Part shown: positions 34,776 to 43,330 of the stretch, in pieces | Numbering within the stretch: position 1 is the stretch's first letter | Layout: every line of letters starts with the position of its first letter | Assembly (NCBI RefSeq): GCF_002163625.1 | Contig: NZ_CP020892.1 | Location: 3,348,001 to 3,412,000, forward strand | Length of the DNA stretch: 64,000 nucleotides | Reading direction: 5' to 3' | Origin: Pseudomonas sp. M30-35 | GTDB lineage: Bacteria > Pseudomonadota > Gammaproteobacteria > Pseudomonadales > Pseudomonadaceae | The notes under the pieces: model-generated | The model's database searches: none | What the model was told of the DNA's origin: nothing | The model's input: the letters and a program-made list of their open reading frames with translations, nothing else | Program-made: the position numbers and the translations under genes

Positions 34776-36512
34776 TCAGGAGGATTTGTTCAATACTGAT
34801 TGAGAGTAAGAGAAAACATTATCAGGGTCGATTGCCGTTTTGATTGTTTTTAATTTTGCCGCAACGGATTCACCGAAATAAATACCCAGAAAATCACCGT
34901 AGGTCTCCCCTGGATCTGGAGCATAACCGTCGTTCACACCTAACTGTCGATCAGGGTAATTAAAGTAACAGCCCTGGTACTTAGTTCCCCAGACTGGAAA
35001 GGCAGAGTCACCCGCTGTGCCGCTGGAATAAATATTATTATAACCGGCATTAAACCAAGACACGATATCCATCTCAATTTGCGTGGCTTGTGCAGACGTC
35101 GTGCCGACCTGTGTTTTCCAGTAGGTCTGATACTGTGTTTTGAGTAATGAACTTCGGGCCGCAATGGCGGTGTTACCGACAGGCCCAACATCCATGTTAT
35201 TGACTTGCAATCCGTAGCTGTCAATCTGAATAAGGGTTTGTGATTTATCTGCTGACGAGGGGGCTAAGTTAGTGGCCTGAGCATCAGTCAAAAACTGATA
35301 AATGGATACCGCCTCTGCACCCACGAAGTTGGTAATCATGTAACTGCTTTTATATTTCCCGTTCTGATTTTCACCGGAACCATTAAGCAGCTGCGTCATA
35401 TCAATCCAGGGTAAATCATAAATTGTATCGATTGCTACCTGCGCAGATACGGGGTGCCCGACCAAGTGGAAACGTTGCTTATGCCATTGGGAGGTCTCTG
35501 GTTCAGCTATCCATTGATCGAGTTCAGCCGAAAAACTGCGGATGACTTCCAGTGCGCCAACCTGAGTTGTGATAGGCGCAATATCGATGCCTCCCAGCGT
35601 TGAACTATGACCCGACCCTTCACCGTAAACGACCTGGATGACGATGGACATCACATCCGCCGCGTCTGTCATATACGTGAATTTACCTAGCGTGAAGGCC
35701 TGACCCGCGAGCTTGCTGGCCGCCGTATAGTAAGCTTGCATAAAGGTGGTGAAATTAGCTTCTCCTGCGCCATCCGTGTTATCAGCAAACTGACTCCATG
35801 GCACAGGTAAGGCGACGAACAGTGCCCGCTCCGGGGCAGTAGGAACCTTGTCTTTTCTGAAATAATATTTGGTCGTAACACCAAAGTGACCTGCACCGCC
35901 CCCACGACTTGCCCAATTCAGGCTGTCGCTATCAGCCTCGTCAAATGCCCTGATGGCAAACCCTGCCGTTTCGTCAGGAATAACCATTTCGACGCCAGCA
36001 AGGTAATCGACCGTCAGGCCGTGCAGTCGGGATAACAGTCCATAACCACCACCTGATATATGGCCTCCAGCGCAGACTGAATAGCAAGAGCCGCCCGGTA
36101 GGGTTGCACCATACTCGGAGTGTAAGGTTTGTTGAATCAACCAGTTTGATGCGCCGGGCTCAACGACAATATAGTCCACACCATTAACATTTTCCTCCGT
36201 AATACCCCGCATATTACTCAGGTCAATCACAAAACGAGTTTTATTACTCGTCGATGCATCATCACGTCGATTGAAGGTAAAATCTTCATAACAGTGCCCT
36301 CCTGAAATAACTCTGATTTCACCTGATAACGGAGTGTGATTATTGTTGATGTCATTAAGAGCACTTAAAACATCATCTGTCGTCTTGGCTAAATAAACTC
36401 CCTCGCCATTCACTTCATCCAGACCTTGCTCGAGCAGGTACCGCTGATTAAATCCGCGATCCAATCCTGGATAGTTATTAGCTGCCGGCGAAACATAGGT
36501 GTAACCAGTCAT
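34776..36512 (-). CDS. FAD-dependent oxidase, berberine-bridge type with probable bicovalent flavin
   Basis: This 578-residue protein has an N-terminal FAD_binding_4 (PCMH) domain and a C-terminal BBE region. His73 in S-G-G-H-C-Y-E-D-F and Cys143 in G-G-S-C-Y-S-V-C-A-G-G-H-I-S-G-G-G-Y-G occupy the two positions that covalently link the flavin in bicovalent oxidases of sugars and secondary metabolites. No signal peptide is seen. The C-terminal part (N-Y-P-D-R-Q-L near 535) is the usual BBE closing motif. The substrate is unknown. The gene stands alone, is richer in A+T than its neighbours, has a strong AAGGAAG ribosome site, and is flanked by a transposase relic and a decayed repeat, so recent acquisition is likely. 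Confidence 0.82.
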   Translation of the reverse strand: MTGYTYVSPAANNYPGLDRGFNQRYLLEQGLDEVNGEGVYLAKTTDDVLSALNDINNNHTPLSGEIRVISGGHCYEDFTFNRRDDASTSNKTRFVIDLSNMRGITEENVNGVDYIVVEPGASNWLIQQTLHSEYGATLPGGSCYSVCAGGHISGGGYGLLSRLHGLTVDYLAGVEMVIPDETAGFAIRAFDEADSDSLNWASRGGGAGHFGVTTKYYFRKDKVPTAPERALFVALPVPWSQFADNTDGAGEANFTTFMQAYYTAASKLAGQAFTLGKFTYMTDAADVMSIVIQVVYGEGSGHSSTLGGIDIAPITTQVGALEVIRSFSAELDQWIAEPETSQWHKQRFHLVGHPVSAQVAIDTIYDLPWIDMTQLLNGSGENQNGKYKSSYMITNFVGAEAVSIYQFLTDAQATNLAPSSADKSQTLIQIDSYGLQVNNMDVGPVGNTAIAARSSLLKTQYQTYWKTQVGTTSAQATQIEMDIVSWFNAGYNNIYSSGTAGDSAFPVWGTKYQGCYFNYPDRQLGVNDGYAPDPGETYGDFLGIYFGESVAAKLKTIKTAIDPDNVFSYSQSVLNKSS

Positions 36513-36764
36513 GTTTACTTCCTTATATAAATGAATGGTGTTCGTAAAACAAAATCCACGCTATCACCTTATCCACTCATTAGCGCACAACATTACAAAA
36601 AGAAACAATGCGAAAATTTAAATAATAAACCGCTGCAATATGCAGTAAAGCTTACAGCCCATAACAAAAGACTAGAAACTGTTAGAAAGTTAGCGAGCGA
36701 CGGCCGTACTAACTAAAGACTGGCCCGAAGTGATAGCGCCAGTGAGTCAACTGTGGGATAAAAC
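36513..36764. other. A+T-rich leader of the oxidase gene
   Basis: This stretch is clearly more A+T-rich than most of the window and contains only a short unsupported reading frame. It presumably holds the oxidase promoter. It ends at the decayed repeat copy C. Confidence 0.35.
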
Positions 36765-36880
36765 GTCCGGCGGTCGCGCTCGATCTTAGTTGTTCTAAGC
36801 GAACATTTAATTCGCGCTGTTCAGCCCGTCAGGGCCGCAGCCAAGGCGCCCCATTAATACCTGGCGCAGTAGCCATTTCC
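36765..36880 (-). repeat. MITE-like repeat, decayed copy C
   Basis: Two blocks match copies A and B. GGTCGCGCTCGA-tc-TTAGTTGTT followed by a GAaCaTTT segment lies at 36772-36808, and ATTAATACCTGGCGCAGTAG at 36853-36872 differs from copy A by one base. The material between the blocks is longer, and both CCTCTGAAAAA ends are lost. It has the same orientation as copy B. Confidence 0.6.
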
Positions 36881-36910
36881 CAGATTACAGGCGCACGTCC
36901 CCTGCATTCG

Positions 36911-37075
36911 TCAGCGCGCTACCCATAGGTTTGACAGGACAAACACCATCAGCAGTAACACGGGGGCTTTGCGTGTCAACCTATGCACGTAGCCACGTAG
37001 ACGCGTGGCCACAAAACCGCATTGGCGTTTGATCACTCCGAACGGGGGCTCACGCTCCTGATCCTGTGTTCGACC
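36911..37075 (-). pseudogene. IS5-family transposase, C-terminal relic
   Basis: The last 55 or so codons of this frame (E-P-P-F-G-V-I-K-R-Q-C-G-F, then T-R-L-R-G-Y and L-S-N-L-W-V-A-R) resemble the C-terminus of IS5-group DDE transposases, where E-H-P-F-x-V-I-K-R-Q-F-G-Y ... R-G-L-x-K-N ... L-F-A-L-S-N-L is usual. The catalytic domain is absent, and the sequence upstream in the frame is not recognisably homologous, so this is a remnant. No terminal repeats are visible. Confidence 0.65.
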
Positions 37076-37196
37076 CTGTACCTCGACGGGCAAGGCTCTG
37101 CCAGATGAGCTCAGAACCTGGATAACCTGGGACATTTTCCGCTGTCCACATGCAGCATGTCGGTATTCAGCCATACCCATTGCAGGCGTGACCGGC

Positions 37197-37222
37197 AAAA
37201 AAAAAGGCGACCTAAGTCGCCT
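37197..37222 (-). terminator. Terminator of the phrS/ccoM transcript
   Basis: On the minus strand AGGCGAC, a four-base loop, GTCGCCT and nine T residues form a classical intrinsic terminator. It lies 40 bases after the ccoM stop codon. Confidence 0.9.
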
Positions 37223-37404
37223 GAAGCTGCCTTGCGTGCAGTCGTGTTGAAAGACTCAGCCTTACTTGCGCTTGTGCGAGTCCTTCCAAATAAACATGCC
37301 GACCCCACCAAAGAAGGCGAACATCAGCAGTACAGTGCCAATACCAGCAATAACTACAGTATCGATAAACATGGTTGCCTCCTAAACGGCGCGTGATCTG
37401 GAAT
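37198..37404 (-). ncRNA. phrS: PhrS-like small RNA that also encodes CcoM
   Basis: An Anr box at 37439-37452, a -10-like TACCTT at 37411-37416 and an A at 37404 at the expected start point, followed by a terminator ending at about 37197, define an RNA of about 207 bases. P. aeruginosa PhrS is an Anr-activated RNA of about 210 bases with a conserved 37-codon frame, next to the AlkB-type gene PA3306 (from memory). Size, promoter, inner frame and neighbour all agree here. PhrS activates translation of the PQS regulator gene in P. aeruginosa; that target may not exist in this species. Confidence 0.75.
37262..37372 (-). CDS. ccoM: CcoM, small subunit of cbb3-type cytochrome oxidase
   Basis: This 36-residue protein starts MFIDTVVIAGIGTV, has one transmembrane helix (residues about 5-28) and ends in the charged tail W-K-D-S-H-K-R-K. 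These features match CcoM, the single-helix subunit that stabilises cbb3 oxidase in Pseudomonas stutzeri. A perfect AGGAGG lies just before the ATG, one of the strongest ribosome sites in the window. The gene lies within the PhrS-like RNA and behind an Anr box, so it should be induced at low oxygen, as cbb3 oxidase requires. It is too short for standard gene finders. The family match is from memory. Confidence 0.82.
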   Translation of the reverse strand: MFIDTVVIAGIGTVLLMFAFFGGVGMFIWKDSHKRK

Positions 37405-37438
37405 GACTCCAAGGTACGCAACGTCAGGCAGACAAGAT

Positions 37439-37452
37439 TTGACTTGGATCAA
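37439..37452 (-). promoter_or_regulatory. Anr/FNR box of phrS-ccoM
   Basis: On the minus strand TTGATCCAAGTCAA matches TTGAT-N4-ATCAA with one mismatch. It is centred 41.5 bases before the predicted start point, the class II position for Anr activation under low oxygen. Confidence 0.75.
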
Positions 37453-37528
37453 TAATGATCCCGAGGCGGGAGTGGATCAGTCGCAGACACTGATCCAGGT
37501 CAATAGAACGGTTGGAGCTTGAGTCTGT

Positions 37529-37690
37529 TTAGCGCTTTTTCGATTTACCTTTCGACTTTTTCTTGGCTTTGGGCAATGGCAAGGCCTGCTCAAATGCCTT
37601 GCGCATTTCATCCAGTTTCTTGTCGTGCAGGTCGTGAATACGCTTGCCGCGCTCGGCGTTGAAATCAATCAAGTTGTCGTCGTTACTCAT
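37529..37690 (-). CDS. Conserved small basic protein, 53 residues
   Basis: The product starts MSNDDNLIDFNAERGKRIHD, continues as a charged helix (L-H-D-K-K-L-D-E-M-R-K-A-F-E-Q-A) and ends in a Lys/Ser-rich tail (K-A-K-K-K-S-K-G-K-S-K-K-R). I do not know its function; the basic tail suggests binding to nucleic acid. Its ATG overlaps the end of the dioxygenase gene by eight bases (ATGAGTAA), so the two should be translationally coupled. It has good coding character, but its length is below most cut-offs. It is separated from phrS by a 76-base gap that holds the Anr box. Confidence 0.65.
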   Translation of the reverse strand: MSNDDNLIDFNAERGKRIHDLHDKKLDEMRKAFEQALPLPKAKKKSKGKSKKR

Positions 37691-38312
37691 GACCTAAGCC
37701 GTCCCCGTTCAGCACATAACGAAAAGTCAGATTAAGCCGCGGTGCGCAGGGTTTACGCGTCTTGGCTATCTGGTGTTGCCAATAATGCTGGGTTGTCGCG
37801 CGCATGACCAGTAGCGAGCCATGATCCAACTGCAACGAATGTTCAATACGCTGCTGGCCTTTACGGCGCAAATCAAAGCGTCGACTGCCGCCAAGACTCA
37901 ACGAAACCACAATCGGATTATGCCCCAATTCGACCTCGTCATCGCTGTGCCAGCCCATTGAGTCCTGGCCATCACGGTAGTAATTGAGCAGCAGACCATT
38001 GAGCGGCTGTCCCACATAAGCACTGAGTCGCGCGCGGATATCCGCCAGCAGCGGCGTCCATGGCAGCGGTGCGTGATACAAACCTGAATAACGATAGCCA
38101 ATCCCCTCATCGCCATACCAGGCCAGTAAGCGCGGCACCGGGTGCGCTCGGCCAAACACCTTTACCTGAGGTTGCTGCCAAGGTGTTTGCTGATGAAGTA
38201 CCTGAAACCACTGGTCGGCCAGTTCCGCAGTGAGCCATTGCGGATAGAAATCCAACTCAGCATCGGGCAATTGCAAAGAGGTATCGGCAAATAAGCTCAC
38301 AGCGATATTCAC
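37683..38312 (-). CDS. alkB: AlkB-type 2-oxoglutarate/Fe(II) dioxygenase
   Basis: This 209-residue dioxygenase likely repairs alkylated DNA or RNA bases by oxidative demethylation. The iron triad is H122-x-D124 (W-H-S-D-D-E) and H180 (Y-W-Q-H-Q-I), and R192/R198 in P-R-L-N-L-T-F-R hold 2-oxoglutarate. N-x-Y-Y-R-D-G-x-D-S-M-G-W-H-S-D is typical of the AlkB group closest to human ALKBH2/3. E. coli AlkB itself lies in another subgroup. It overlaps the 53-residue gene downstream and lies beside phrS-ccoM, as in P. aeruginosa. No Ada-type regulator is adjacent. Confidence 0.88.
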   Translation of the reverse strand: MNIAVSLFADTSLQLPDAELDFYPQWLTAELADQWFQVLHQQTPWQQPQVKVFGRAHPVPRLLAWYGDEGIGYRYSGLYHAPLPWTPLLADIRARLSAYVGQPLNGLLLNYYRDGQDSMGWHSDDEVELGHNPIVVSLSLGGSRRFDLRRKGQQRIEHSLQLDHGSLLVMRATTQHYWQHQIAKTRKPCAPRLNLTFRYVLNGDGLGHE

Positions 38313-38345
38313 TCAGTACAAGCGGTGTGACGCATAGGTGAATAT

Positions 38346-38744
38346 TCAGACTTCAATATCCACCCACAATCCCTGACGCGGGAAATCCTCGTCTGGAGTT
38401 TCAGGGGGTCCTGATTCTTCGTCTGCCTCTGCCAACAATGCGGCGGCATAACGCTTTTGTTGGCGGCGCTGTTCTTCGCGCAGGATCGCCAGGGCATCTT
38501 GCGGATGGCGTTTATCGAGATTGAGCGCACTCTCCTTGCTACTTTCGGCCACAGGCACGACCGGCAAGGTCAGCGGTTTTGGCTTGACCACATCCTGACT
38601 AGCAGTGACAGGGACCAAGCTATGCGGGATCGGTGGCAACACAGGTTGTGCCCTCCTTTGGTCAGTCTGTCGGCCAATTTTGTGCAAACATGAGGGTAGC
38701 CTCACTACACTTTTCGCACCTTTATTATTTCTTATAGCCACCAA
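38346..38744 (-). CDS. Conserved hypothetical protein, divergent from rapA
   Basis: This 132-residue protein is unrecognised beyond Pseudomonas hypotheticals that sit at the same place next to rapA. It has a Pro/Val-rich middle that is probably disordered, then a conserved-looking C-terminal part: [19 protein letters not shown], a Gln/Arg-rich helix, and an end of [13 protein letters not shown]. The start is unusual: no ATG is available, so TTG at 38744 or GTG at 38741 must be used, without a clear ribosome site. It has no signal peptide or membrane segment. Confidence 0.65.
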   Translation of the reverse strand: MVAIRNNKGAKSVVRLPSCLHKIGRQTDQRRAQPVLPPIPHSLVPVTASQDVVKPKPLTLPVVPVAESSKESALNLDKRHPQDALAILREEQRRQQKRYAAALLAEADEESGPPETPDEDFPRQGLWVDIEV

Positions 38745-38825
38745 AACGCTAAAAGATCAATGCGGCTTTGGCCTAAACCCGGTGTTCCGGTTACCATAGT
38801 CGGCTTTTTCACGCGGGAGACAGGC

Positions 38826-41672
38826 ATGGCGCAGCAGTATGAACCGGGGCAACGCTGGATCAGTGACAGCGAAGCAGAGCTGGGGTTGGGGACCATCCTT
38901 ATGCAGGAAGGCCGCATGCTCACGGTACTTTACCCGGCGACTGGCGAAACCCGTCAATATGCCGCGCGCAGTGCACCGCTTACGCGTGTGCGTTTCTCGC
39001 CTGGCGATGAGATCACCCACTTTGAAGGCTGGAAGCTGACCGTACAGGAAGTCGACGATATCGACGGTCTGCTGGTTTATCACGGTCTTAACGCGCAGCA
39101 TCAAAGCGTGACCATGCCGGAAACCCAGCTCTCAAACTTCATTCAGTTCCGTTTGGCTAGCGACCGCCTGTTCGCCGGCCAGATTGATCCGCTGGCATGG
39201 TTCGGCTTGCGTTATCGCACACTTGAATACACCAGCAACCACCTGCAATCGTCGCTCTGGGGCTTGGGCGGTGTTCGCGCCCAACCTATCCCGCACCAAC
39301 TACACATTGCCCGCGAAGTGGCTGACCGAATTGCACCGCGCGTGCTGTTGGCTGACGAAGTAGGCTTGGGCAAAACCATTGAAGCAGGCATGGTGATCCA
39401 TCGCCAACTGCTCTCTGGCCGGGCTAATCGTGTACTGATTCTGGTACCCGAAAACCTTCAGCATCAGTGGCTAGTGGAAATGCGTCGTCGCTTTAACCTC
39501 GACGTCGCCCTGTTCGATGCTGAGCGTTTTATCGAAAGCGACGCCAGCAATCCGTTTGAAGACTGCCAGCTGGCACTGGTTGCGCTGGAATGGCTACGCG
39601 AAGATGAAAAAGCCCAAGACGCTTTGTTTGCAGCGGGCTGGGACTTGCTAGTGGTCGACGAAGCGCACCACTTGGTTTGGCACCCTGAGCGCTCCAGCCC
39701 TGAATACTCGCTGGTTGAACAGTTGGCTGAAGTGATTCCCGGTGTTCTGCTGCTGACGGCAACGCCTGAGCAACTTGGCCAAGACAGCCACTTTGCCCGC
39801 TTGCGCCTGCTCGACCCGAACCGTTTCCACGACCTCGAAGCCTTCCGCGCTGAAAGTGCCAACTATCGGCCGATTGCCGAGGCCGTTCAGGAGTTGTTGG
39901 ATCAAGGTCGGTTGTCGCCAGAAGCACACAAAACCATTCATGACTTTCTCGGTGCAGAAGGCGAAGGCCTGCTGGCAGCCGTCAATGACGGCGACAGCGA
40001 AGCCTCGGCACGCCTGATCCGCGAGCTGCTCGACCGTCACGGCACTGGACGCCTGCTGTTCCGTAACACCCGCGCCGCGGTACAGGGCTTCCCTGAGCGT
40101 GAGTTGCACGCCTACCCGCTACCCAGCCCGGATGAGTACATGGAGCTGCCACTCGGCGAGCACCCAGACCTGTACCCGGAAGTCAGCTATCAAGCTCAAG
40201 CTGAAGTAGACGATGAGCAACGCTGGTGGCGCTTCGACCCACGGGTCGAGTGGTTGATTGATACCTTGAAGATGCTGAAAAAATTCAAGGTATTGGTAAT
40301 CTGCGCCCATGCAGAAACGGCGCTGGATCTTGAAGATGCGCTACGTGTGCGCTCGGGTATCCTCGCAACCGTGTTTCATGAAGGCATGAGCATTCTTGAA
40401 CGTGACCGCGCGGCAGCTTACTTCGCCGATGAAGAATTCGGCGCGCAGGTGTTGATCTGTTCCGAGATCGGCAGTGAAGGCCGCAACTTCCAGTTCGCCC
40501 ACCACCTCGTGTTGTTCGACCTGCCAGCCCACCCGGACTTACTTGAGCAGCGTATTGGCCGTCTTGACCGTATCGGTCAAAAGCACCAAATCCAGGTGCA
40601 TGTACCGTACCTTGAGAACAGCCCGCAAGAGCGGCTCTTCCAGTGGTATCACAATGCACTCAACGCATTTTTGGCCACCTGCCCGACGGGTAACGCATTG
40701 CAGCACCAGTTTGGTAGCCGCATGTTGCCGTTGCTTGAAAGCGGTGATGACAACGAATGGCAAGCACTGGCTGAAGAAGCTAAAACCGAGCGAGTGCGCC
40801 TTGAAGGCGAATTGCATGCAGGTCGCGACCGTCTGCTGGAACTCAACTCGGGTGGGGCCGGTGAAGGTCAAACCTTGGCGGCTGATATCGAAGAGCAAGA
40901 TGATCAGTTCGCGTTGCCGATCTACATGGAGCAGCTGTTCAATGCCTTTGGTATTGACAGTGAAGACCACTCCGAAAACGCACTGATCCTGCGGCCAAGC
41001 GAGAAGATGCTCGACGCCAGCTTTCCACTCGGTGACGACGAAGGTGTGACCATCACCTACGACCGCAACCTGGCGCTAAGCCGCGAAGACATGCAGTTCC
41101 TGACCTGGGAACACCCAATGGTGCAAGGTGCCATGGACTTGGTGCGCTCCGGCTCAATGGGTAACACCGGCGTTGCCTTGATCAAAAACAAAGCGCTAAA
41201 ACCAGGCACCGTGCTGCTTGAATTGCTCTATGTCAGCGATGTTGTCGCACCACGAGCCTTGCAACTTGGCCGTTACTTACCACCGGCGGCGCTGCGTTGC
41301 TTGCTCGACGCCAACGGTAATGACCTCGCCCACAAAGTTGCCTTCGAAACCCTCAACGACCAGTTGGAAAGCGTGCCGCGTGCAAGCGCCAACAAATTCG
41401 TTCAGGCGCAGCGTGACTCACTGAACCCGCAGATCGGTGTCGGTGAAGAGAAAGTCATGCCGCGTCACCTCGAGCGTGTAGCCGAAGCTAAACGACGCCT
41501 CGCCAACGATATGGATGAAGAGCTTGCGCGCCTCACCGCACTGCAAGCTGTAAATCCAAGCGTTCGCGACAGCGAGATTGAAACCCTGCGCAGTCAGCGC
41601 GAGCAAGGCTTGGCCTCGCTCGATAAAGCCGCGTTACGCCTCGAAGCTATCCGCGTATTGGTCGCCGGTTAA
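38826..41672 (+). CDS. rapA: RNA polymerase-associated ATPase RapA (HepA)
   Basis: This 948-residue Swi2/Snf2-type ATPase recycles RNA polymerase. Two N-terminal Tudor-like domains (residues 1-105) come first. The helicase core has Walker A D-E-V-G-L-G-K-T at 177-184, D-E-A-H at 278-281, and the C-terminal lobe ending [11 protein letters not shown] near 585. The RapA-specific spacer and C-terminal domains follow. Length equals that usual for Pseudomonas. The ATG at 38826 follows GGGAG; the 22 codons upstream are not expected in the family. It diverges from the hypothetical gene at 38346 with an 81-base gap. Confidence 0.95.
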   Translation: MAQQYEPGQRWISDSEAELGLGTILMQEGRMLTVLYPATGETRQYAARSAPLTRVRFSPGDEITHFEGWKLTVQEVDDIDGLLVYHGLNAQHQSVTMPETQLSNFIQFRLASDRLFAGQIDPLAWFGLRYRTLEYTSNHLQSSLWGLGGVRAQPIPHQLHIAREVADRIAPRVLLADEVGLGKTIEAGMVIHRQLLSGRANRVLILVPENLQHQWLVEMRRRFNLDVALFDAERFIESDASNPFEDCQLALVALEWLREDEKAQDALFAAGWDLLVVDEAHHLVWHPERSSPEYSLVEQLAEVIPGVLLLTATPEQLGQDSHFARLRLLDPNRFHDLEAFRAESANYRPIAEAVQELLDQGRLSPEAHKTIHDFLGAEGEGLLAAVNDGDSEASARLIRELLDRHGTGRLLFRNTRAAVQGFPERELHAYPLPSPDEYMELPLGEHPDLYPEVSYQAQAEVDDEQRWWRFDPRVEWLIDTLKMLKKFKVLVICAHAETALDLEDALRVRSGILATVFHEGMSILERDRAAAYFADEEFGAQVLICSEIGSEGRNFQFAHHLVLFDLPAHPDLLEQRIGRLDRIGQKHQIQVHVPYLENSPQERLFQWYHNALNAFLATCPTGNALQHQFGSRMLPLLESGDDNEWQALAEEAKTERVRLEGELHAGRDRLLELNSGGAGEGQTLAADIEEQDDQFALPIYMEQLFNAFGIDSEDHSENALILRPSEKMLDASFPLGDDEGVTITYDRNLALSREDMQFLTWEHPMVQGAMDLVRSGSMGNTGVALIKNKALKPGTVLLELLYVSDVVAPRALQLGRYLPPAALRCLLDANGNDLAHKVAFETLNDQLESVPRASANKFVQAQRDSLNPQIGVGEEKVMPRHLERVAEAKRRLANDMDEELARLTALQAVNPSVRDSEIETLRSQREQGLASLDKAALRLEAIRVLVAG

Positions 41673-41687
41673 CCCGTCGACTCGAAC

Positions 41688-41719
41688 AAAAAGAAGCCCG
41701 CAAATGCGGGCTTCTTTTT
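41688..41719. terminator. Bidirectional terminator between rapA and the MFS gene
   Basis: AAAAAGAAGCCCGCA (41688-41702) and TGCGGGCTTCTTTTT (41705-41719) form a perfect 15-bp stem with A-run and T-run arms. It can terminate rapA from the left and the convergent transporter gene from the right. Confidence 0.92.
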
Positions 41720-41733
41720 GTTTGCGCGAATGC

Positions 41734-43083
41734 TCAGCTTAAGGCTACGCCAGCTTCAAGCGGCACATCGACGGACATTTTGTGCTGCATGCGCTGAGCA
41801 TCCGCAGCAAAGCAGCGCGAGGCCTGAATCAGCGCCAGCATGGTCAGAAACAAAGCGACTGGAATCAAATACATTGCATCATGCAGGCCAACTGCTTTGA
41901 ACGCCTCAGTCATCTCGCTGGCGCCAGCCGCAAGCATCGCAGTCTGGGCAAAATGATCAGACAACAAGCCCACCGCCAATGGCCCGAGACCACCGCCCAG
42001 CAAATACAGGCCGGCAAAAAACAACGCAATTGCCGTGGCTCGCAAGCGAGGTTCGACAACGTCCTGAATCGCCGTGTACACGCAGGTGTAGAAGTTGTAG
42101 GAAAACAACCAACCGAGGCTGAATACGCCGACAAATACCGCGATATCAATACGTCCTGAAAACAGCGCGTAACCGGTTGCCAGTGTTGCAATCAACATGC
42201 TCAGCGCCGCGAATAACAGACGTCCAGTCTCTGAGCGCTGGTGAATCTTGTCAGCAATCCAGCCGCCTAGTGTCAAACCGACCAGACCGGTCAAGCCAAC
42301 AATCACGCCCGTCGCCACGGCAGCTTGCTCCAATGGCAATAGAAAGTAGCGCTGCAGCATCGGCACCATAAATGAGTTGCAAGCATAGGTTGCAAAGTTG
42401 AACGCCAAACCTGCTAGCACCAGCCACCAAAACGTGCGGATGGCCAGGACTTTGCGCAACGGCTTTTCAACTTTAGCGGTCGCGACCACAACACGCTCTG
42501 CTGCACCACGCTGCGGTTCCTTGATAAAGAACATCATCACCGCCAACAGCAAACCTGGCACCGCAGCGATAAAAAATGGCGCGCGCCAGCTGTCGAATAT
42601 GCGCACCATGCTGCCGATAGTGAAAAAAGCCAACATCAAGCCAATCGGCAAACCGAGCATGAAAATGCCCATCGCTCTGGCCCGTTTGTGCGCGGGAAAT
42701 AAGTCGCCAATCAACGAGTTCGCCGCCGGTGCATAACTCGCCTCGCCAATGCCGATGCCCATGCGAATCAGCAAGAAACTCCAGAAATTCCAGGCCAGCC
42801 CATTGACTGCCGTTAAGCCGCTCCACGCAGCCAGCCCCCACCCCATGATTTTGCGCCGCGCACCGGTATCTGCCATACGTCCAAGCGGCACACCAGCTAT
42901 CGCGTAAACAATGGTGAATGCAGTGCCAACCAAGCCGAGCTGGAGATCGCTCAGGCTCCACTCTTTACGCAGCGGCTCGATAATGATCGCTGGAATGGTT
43001 CGGTCGAAAAAATTGAACATATTGGCCAGAAACAGCAAAAACAAAATGCGCCATGCATTGGCCGCCTGTTGAGTAGGTTGCAT
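41734..43083 (-). CDS. Spinster-type MFS transporter
   Basis: This 449-residue protein has twelve membrane helices. It shows N-F-F-D-R-T-I-P-A in helix 1, motif A (G-R-M-A-D-T-G-A-R-R-K-I), and the R-M-G-I-G-I-G-E-A-S-Y-A-P-A-A segment of the bacterial spinster-like group. The long cytoplasmic loop after helix 6 (P-Q-R-G-A-A-E-R-V-V) is also usual. Substrates of bacterial members are largely unknown and include organic acids and lipids. The start follows AGGAAG. It stands alone between rapA and the GGDEF/EAL gene. Confidence 0.83.
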   Translation of the reverse strand: MQPTQQAANAWRILFLLFLANMFNFFDRTIPAIIIEPLRKEWSLSDLQLGLVGTAFTIVYAIAGVPLGRMADTGARRKIMGWGLAAWSGLTAVNGLAWNFWSFLLIRMGIGIGEASYAPAANSLIGDLFPAHKRARAMGIFMLGLPIGLMLAFFTIGSMVRIFDSWRAPFFIAAVPGLLLAVMMFFIKEPQRGAAERVVVATAKVEKPLRKVLAIRTFWWLVLAGLAFNFATYACNSFMVPMLQRYFLLPLEQAAVATGVIVGLTGLVGLTLGGWIADKIHQRSETGRLLFAALSMLIATLATGYALFSGRIDIAVFVGVFSLGWLFSYNFYTCVYTAIQDVVEPRLRATAIALFFAGLYLLGGGLGPLAVGLLSDHFAQTAMLAAGASEMTEAFKAVGLHDAMYLIPVALFLTMLALIQASRCFAADAQRMQHKMSVDVPLEAGVALS

Positions 43084-43330
43084 GCGAAACTTCCTATTAT
43101 TTTTGTTGTTTTGCTGAGGCCCAACAGCGCTCCAGCTTTCAAGTCAGGCGTCAAGCTAGAGCGTCTGGCGGCAGATGTCTGTGACTATTCGCGCGCTGAA
43201 TCCATAGCTGTAAGCCAACGCATAGCTGGCTGCTGCGCGCAATATTAACCAGTGACTACAATTGCTTGAGCCAAAGTTATTTCGTCAGCACTGAAGTTAA
43301 CGACGCGCAGTTGTTACTGGAGAAGCAATC

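Noticed and set aside
36531..36716. 61-codon plus-strand frame in the A+T-rich leader of the oxidase gene
   Set aside because: Low-complexity, Lys/Asn-rich product without family features; long frames are not unexpected there and it crosses the oxidase promoter region.
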